DNA from: Streptomyces sp. H27-H5
GTDB taxonomy: Bacteria > Actinomycetota > Actinomycetes > Streptomycetales > Streptomycetaceae
Direction of reading: 5' to 3'
NCBI RefSeq assembly: GCF_026627505.1
Contig: NZ_JAPNLK010000005.1
Coordinates: 62,001-126,000, forward strand
Length of the DNA stretch: 64,000 nucleotides
Positions 61,998 through 64,000 of this stretch are shown here, piece after piece (position 1 is the first letter of the stretch; each line of letters opens with the position of its first letter). The notes beneath the pieces were generated by a model. The model was not told where the DNA came from and did no database searches. It was given only the letters and a program-made list of their open reading frames with translations. The position numbers and the translations under genes were made by a program.

Positions 61998-62978
61998 ATG
62001 ACCTCCGTGACCACGGAAGGCGCCGGACGACTGCGGCGCACCGCGACCCGGGTGCGCGGCACCGGTCGCGTGCGCCGCGCCGCCCTGCCCTACCTCCTGC
62101 TCCTGCCCGCCCTCCTCCTCGAACTGCTCATCCACCTCGTCCCGATGGTGATGGGCATCCTGATGAGCTTCCGGGAACTGACCCAGTTCTTCATCCGGGA
62201 CTGGTCCCGCGCCCCCTGGACGGGCTTCGACAACTACGACCTCGCCGTGGACGTCAACCGCCCGGTCGGCGAGGCCCTGTTGGGTTCCTTCCTCACCACC
62301 TGCCTGTTCACCCTGCTCTCCGTGGCCCTGTGCTGGTTCCTCGGCACCGCGGCCGCCGTCTTCATGCAGGAGAACTTCCGCGGCCGCGGCTTCCTGCGCG
62401 CCCTGTTCCTGGTGCCGTACGCCCTGCCCGTCTACGCGGCGGTCATCACCTGGGCGTTCATGTTCCAGCGGGACAACGGCCTGGTGAACCACGTCATCCA
62501 CGACCAACTCGGCCTCGGTGGCGCCGAGCACACCTTCTGGCTGCTCGGCGACAACAGCTTCTGGGCCCTGCTGATCGTCTCCGTGTGGAAGGGCTGGCCG
62601 TTCGCCTTCCTGATCGTCATGGCGGCCCTCCAGAACATCCCGAAGGAGTTGTACGAGGCCGCCGCCCTCGACGGCGCCGGCATCTGGCAGCAGATCCGCC
62701 GGATCACCCTGCCCTCGGTCGGCGCGGTCAACCAGGTGCTGATCCTCGTGCTGTTCCTGTGGACCTTCAACGACTTCAACACGCCGTTCGTGCTGTTCGG
62801 CAAATCCGCCCCCGAGGCCGCCGACCTGATCTCCATCCACATCTACCAGTCCAGTTTCGTCACCTGGAACTTCGGCACCGGCTCCGCCATGTCCGTCCTG
62901 CTGCTGCTCTTCCTGCTGCTGGTCACCGCCGTGTACCTGTTCCTGACCAGCCGCGGCCGGAGGGACGCCGATGCCTGA
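61998..62978 (+). CDS. ABC sugar importer permease 1
   Basis: A 326-residue MalF-type permease with about six membrane helices and the EAA loop YEAAALDGAGIWQQIRRITL near residue 218, which contacts the ATPase. It begins 10 bp after the binding protein stop and overlaps the next permease by eight bases. No ATPase gene is in the operon; in streptomycetes the shared MsiK ATPase usually serves such importers. Confidence 0.9.
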   Translation: MTSVTTEGAGRLRRTATRVRGTGRVRRAALPYLLLLPALLLELLIHLVPMVMGILMSFRELTQFFIRDWSRAPWTGFDNYDLAVDVNRPVGEALLGSFLTTCLFTLLSVALCWFLGTAAAVFMQENFRGRGFLRALFLVPYALPVYAAVITWAFMFQRDNGLVNHVIHDQLGLGGAEHTFWLLGDNSFWALLIVSVWKGWPFAFLIVMAALQNIPKELYEAAALDGAGIWQQIRRITLPSVGAVNQVLILVLFLWTFNDFNTPFVLFGKSAPEAADLISIHIYQSSFVTWNFGTGSAMSVLLLLFLLLVTAVYLFLTSRGRRDADA

Positions 62979-63849
62979 CCACCGCCCCCGGGCGCGCACC
63001 CGGTCCGCGCTCGACCCGCCCCTGTCCTTCAAGGTGATCCGGGCCGTCTTCCTCACCCTGCTCACCGGCTTCGTGGCCCTGCCCGTCTATGTGATGATCA
63101 CCAGCTCCCTCAAGCCGCTGGGCGACGTCGCGGGCGCCTTCCGGTGGATCCCCAGCGAGCTCACCGTCCGCCCGTACATCGACATCTGGCACACCGTCCC
63201 GCTCGCCAAGTACTTCCTGAACTCGCTGATCGTGGCCGGCGCCGCCACCGTCTGCTCCGTGGTCATCGCCGTCTTCGCCGCGTACGCCGTCAGCCGCTAC
63301 CGCTTCCGCGGCAAGCGCCTGTTCACCGTCACCGTGCTGTCGACCCAGATGTTCCCCGGCATCCTCTTCCTGCTGCCGCTGTTCCTGATCTTCGTGAACA
63401 TCGGCAACACCACCGGAGTCGCCCTCTACGGCTCGCGCGGCGGGCTGATCCTCACCTACCTGACCTTCTCCCTCCCCTTCTCCATCTGGATGCTCATCGG
63501 CTACTTCGACTCGGTGCCCCGCGACCTCGACGAGGCCGCCACCGTGGACGGCTGCGGGCCCCTCGGGGCGCTCTTGCGGGTCGTGGTCCCCGCGGCCGTC
63601 CCCGGCATCGTCGCCGTCGCCGTGTACGCCTTCATGACCGCCTGGGGAGAGGTCCTCTTCGCCTCGGTCATGACGAACGACACCACCCGCACCCTGGCCG
63701 TCGGACTGCAGGGCTACTCCACGCAGAACGACGTGTACTGGAACCAGATCATGGCCGCCTCGCTCGTCGTCAGCATCCCCGTCGTCGCCGGATTTCTGCT
63801 GCTCCAGCGGTACTTGGTGGCCGGACTCACGGCAGGAGCCGTCAAATGA
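62971..63849 (+). CDS. ABC sugar importer permease 2
   Basis: A 292-residue MalG-type permease with six membrane helices and the EAA loop [20 protein letters not shown] near residue 188. It overlaps both neighbours (start inside the first permease, stop overlapping the GH1 start as ATGA), so the operon is translated as a coupled unit. Confidence 0.9.
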   Translation: MPDHRPRARTRSALDPPLSFKVIRAVFLTLLTGFVALPVYVMITSSLKPLGDVAGAFRWIPSELTVRPYIDIWHTVPLAKYFLNSLIVAGAATVCSVVIAVFAAYAVSRYRFRGKRLFTVTVLSTQMFPGILFLLPLFLIFVNIGNTTGVALYGSRGGLILTYLTFSLPFSIWMLIGYFDSVPRDLDEAATVDGCGPLGALLRVVVPAAVPGIVAVAVYAFMTAWGEVLFASVMTNDTTRTLAVGLQGYSTQNDVYWNQIMAASLVVSIPVVAGFLLLQRYLVAGLTAGAVK

Positions 63850-64000
63850 CCCTTTCCGAAACCCGCCTCGACACCGTGCACGCCACCGCCCACGGCGCCG
63901 TCGACCTCGGCGCGCTGCCCCGCGACTTCGCCTGGGGCACCGCCACCTCCGCCTACCAGATCGAGGGCGCGGTGGCCGAGGACGGCCGTTCCCCCTCCAT
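63846..64000 (+). CDS. GH1-family beta-glucosidase (partial)
   Basis: The first 51 codons include [20 protein letters not shown], the family 1 N-terminal signature, with the conserved Gln-Ile-Glu-Gly. The remainder lies past the window. There is no signal peptide, so it should hydrolyse the imported sugar inside the cell. Coupled to the permease by ATGA. Confidence 0.9.
   Translation, partial: MTLSETRLDTVHATAHGAVDLGALPRDFAWGTATSAYQIEGAVAEDGRSPS

Overview
The window is chromosomal DNA of a Streptomyces-like actinomycete. The support is about 70% or higher G+C with strongly G/C-biased third codon positions, many GTG starts, overlapping ATGA start/stop junctions, and families typical of the genus: DUF397, NsdA-like regulator, subtilisin inhibitor, SpoIIE phosphatases, ROK and LacI sugar regulators, and Tat-exported oxidoreductases. 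I saw no rRNA, tRNA, CRISPR array, intact insertion sequence or integrase.

Layout. 1-3.9 kb: a partial BrkB/YihY membrane protein, phenylacetate-CoA ligase, a DUF7144 membrane protein and a DUF2278 protein. 3.9-9.8 kb: a compact catabolic cluster (FadD-type acyl-CoA ligase divergent from crotonase, tandem-OB DUF35 protein and two thiolase-fold proteins). Its order matches the mycobacterial fadD19-echA19-Rv3521-ltp4-ltp3 block for C24-branched sterol side chains, and a KstR-type box lies in the divergent promoter. 9.9-16.5 kb: DUF397, LtrA, an ACT-domain protein, a large AAA ATPase resembling a LAL regulator without its HTH, and an ImmA/IrrE-type metallopeptidase. 16.6-23 kb: a Tat-exported KstD-like flavoprotein, a phosphotransferase, an NsdA-like regulator and a PAS-SpoIIE phosphatase. 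23.5-29.5 kb: an exported IorB/IorA-type molybdenum hydroxylase, an APC permease and a PucR regulator. 29.8-32 kb: a four-gene operon with three Roadblock-like proteins and one PATAN/DUF4388-like protein, but no GTPase or kinase.

32.6-40.5 kb is decayed. It holds a Sir2 C-terminal stub, a twice-frameshifted ABC ATPase, a 3'-truncated FtsX permease abutting an inverted lipoprotein fragment, and a GH43 enzyme with a large internal deletion. Intact genes (GNAT, Sel1-like, subtilisin inhibitor, ricin-lectin) are interspersed. An MFS/peptidoglycan-binding chimera at 52.4-53.15 kb looks like a further deletion scar.

40.7-55.3 kb carries mixed accessory genes: a cNMP-binding protein, a secreted GH5 enzyme, an ankyrin protein, a 910-residue secreted multidomain protein, a DUF3224/WYL divergent pair with a near-ideal operator, a P-loop kinase, a MerR-GyrI regulator, an SDR and a DRB0094-family RNA ligase. 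55.3-64 kb is devoted to oligosaccharide use: a GH3 beta-glucosidase with its LacI regulator and operator, then a ROK repressor divergent from an ABC sugar importer and a GH1 glycosidase that runs off the window.

The most interesting items are the sterol-side-chain-like cluster with its regulatory box, the Roadblock/PATAN operon, and the run of small rearrangement scars. All functions are inferred from sequence reading alone; no database search was run.
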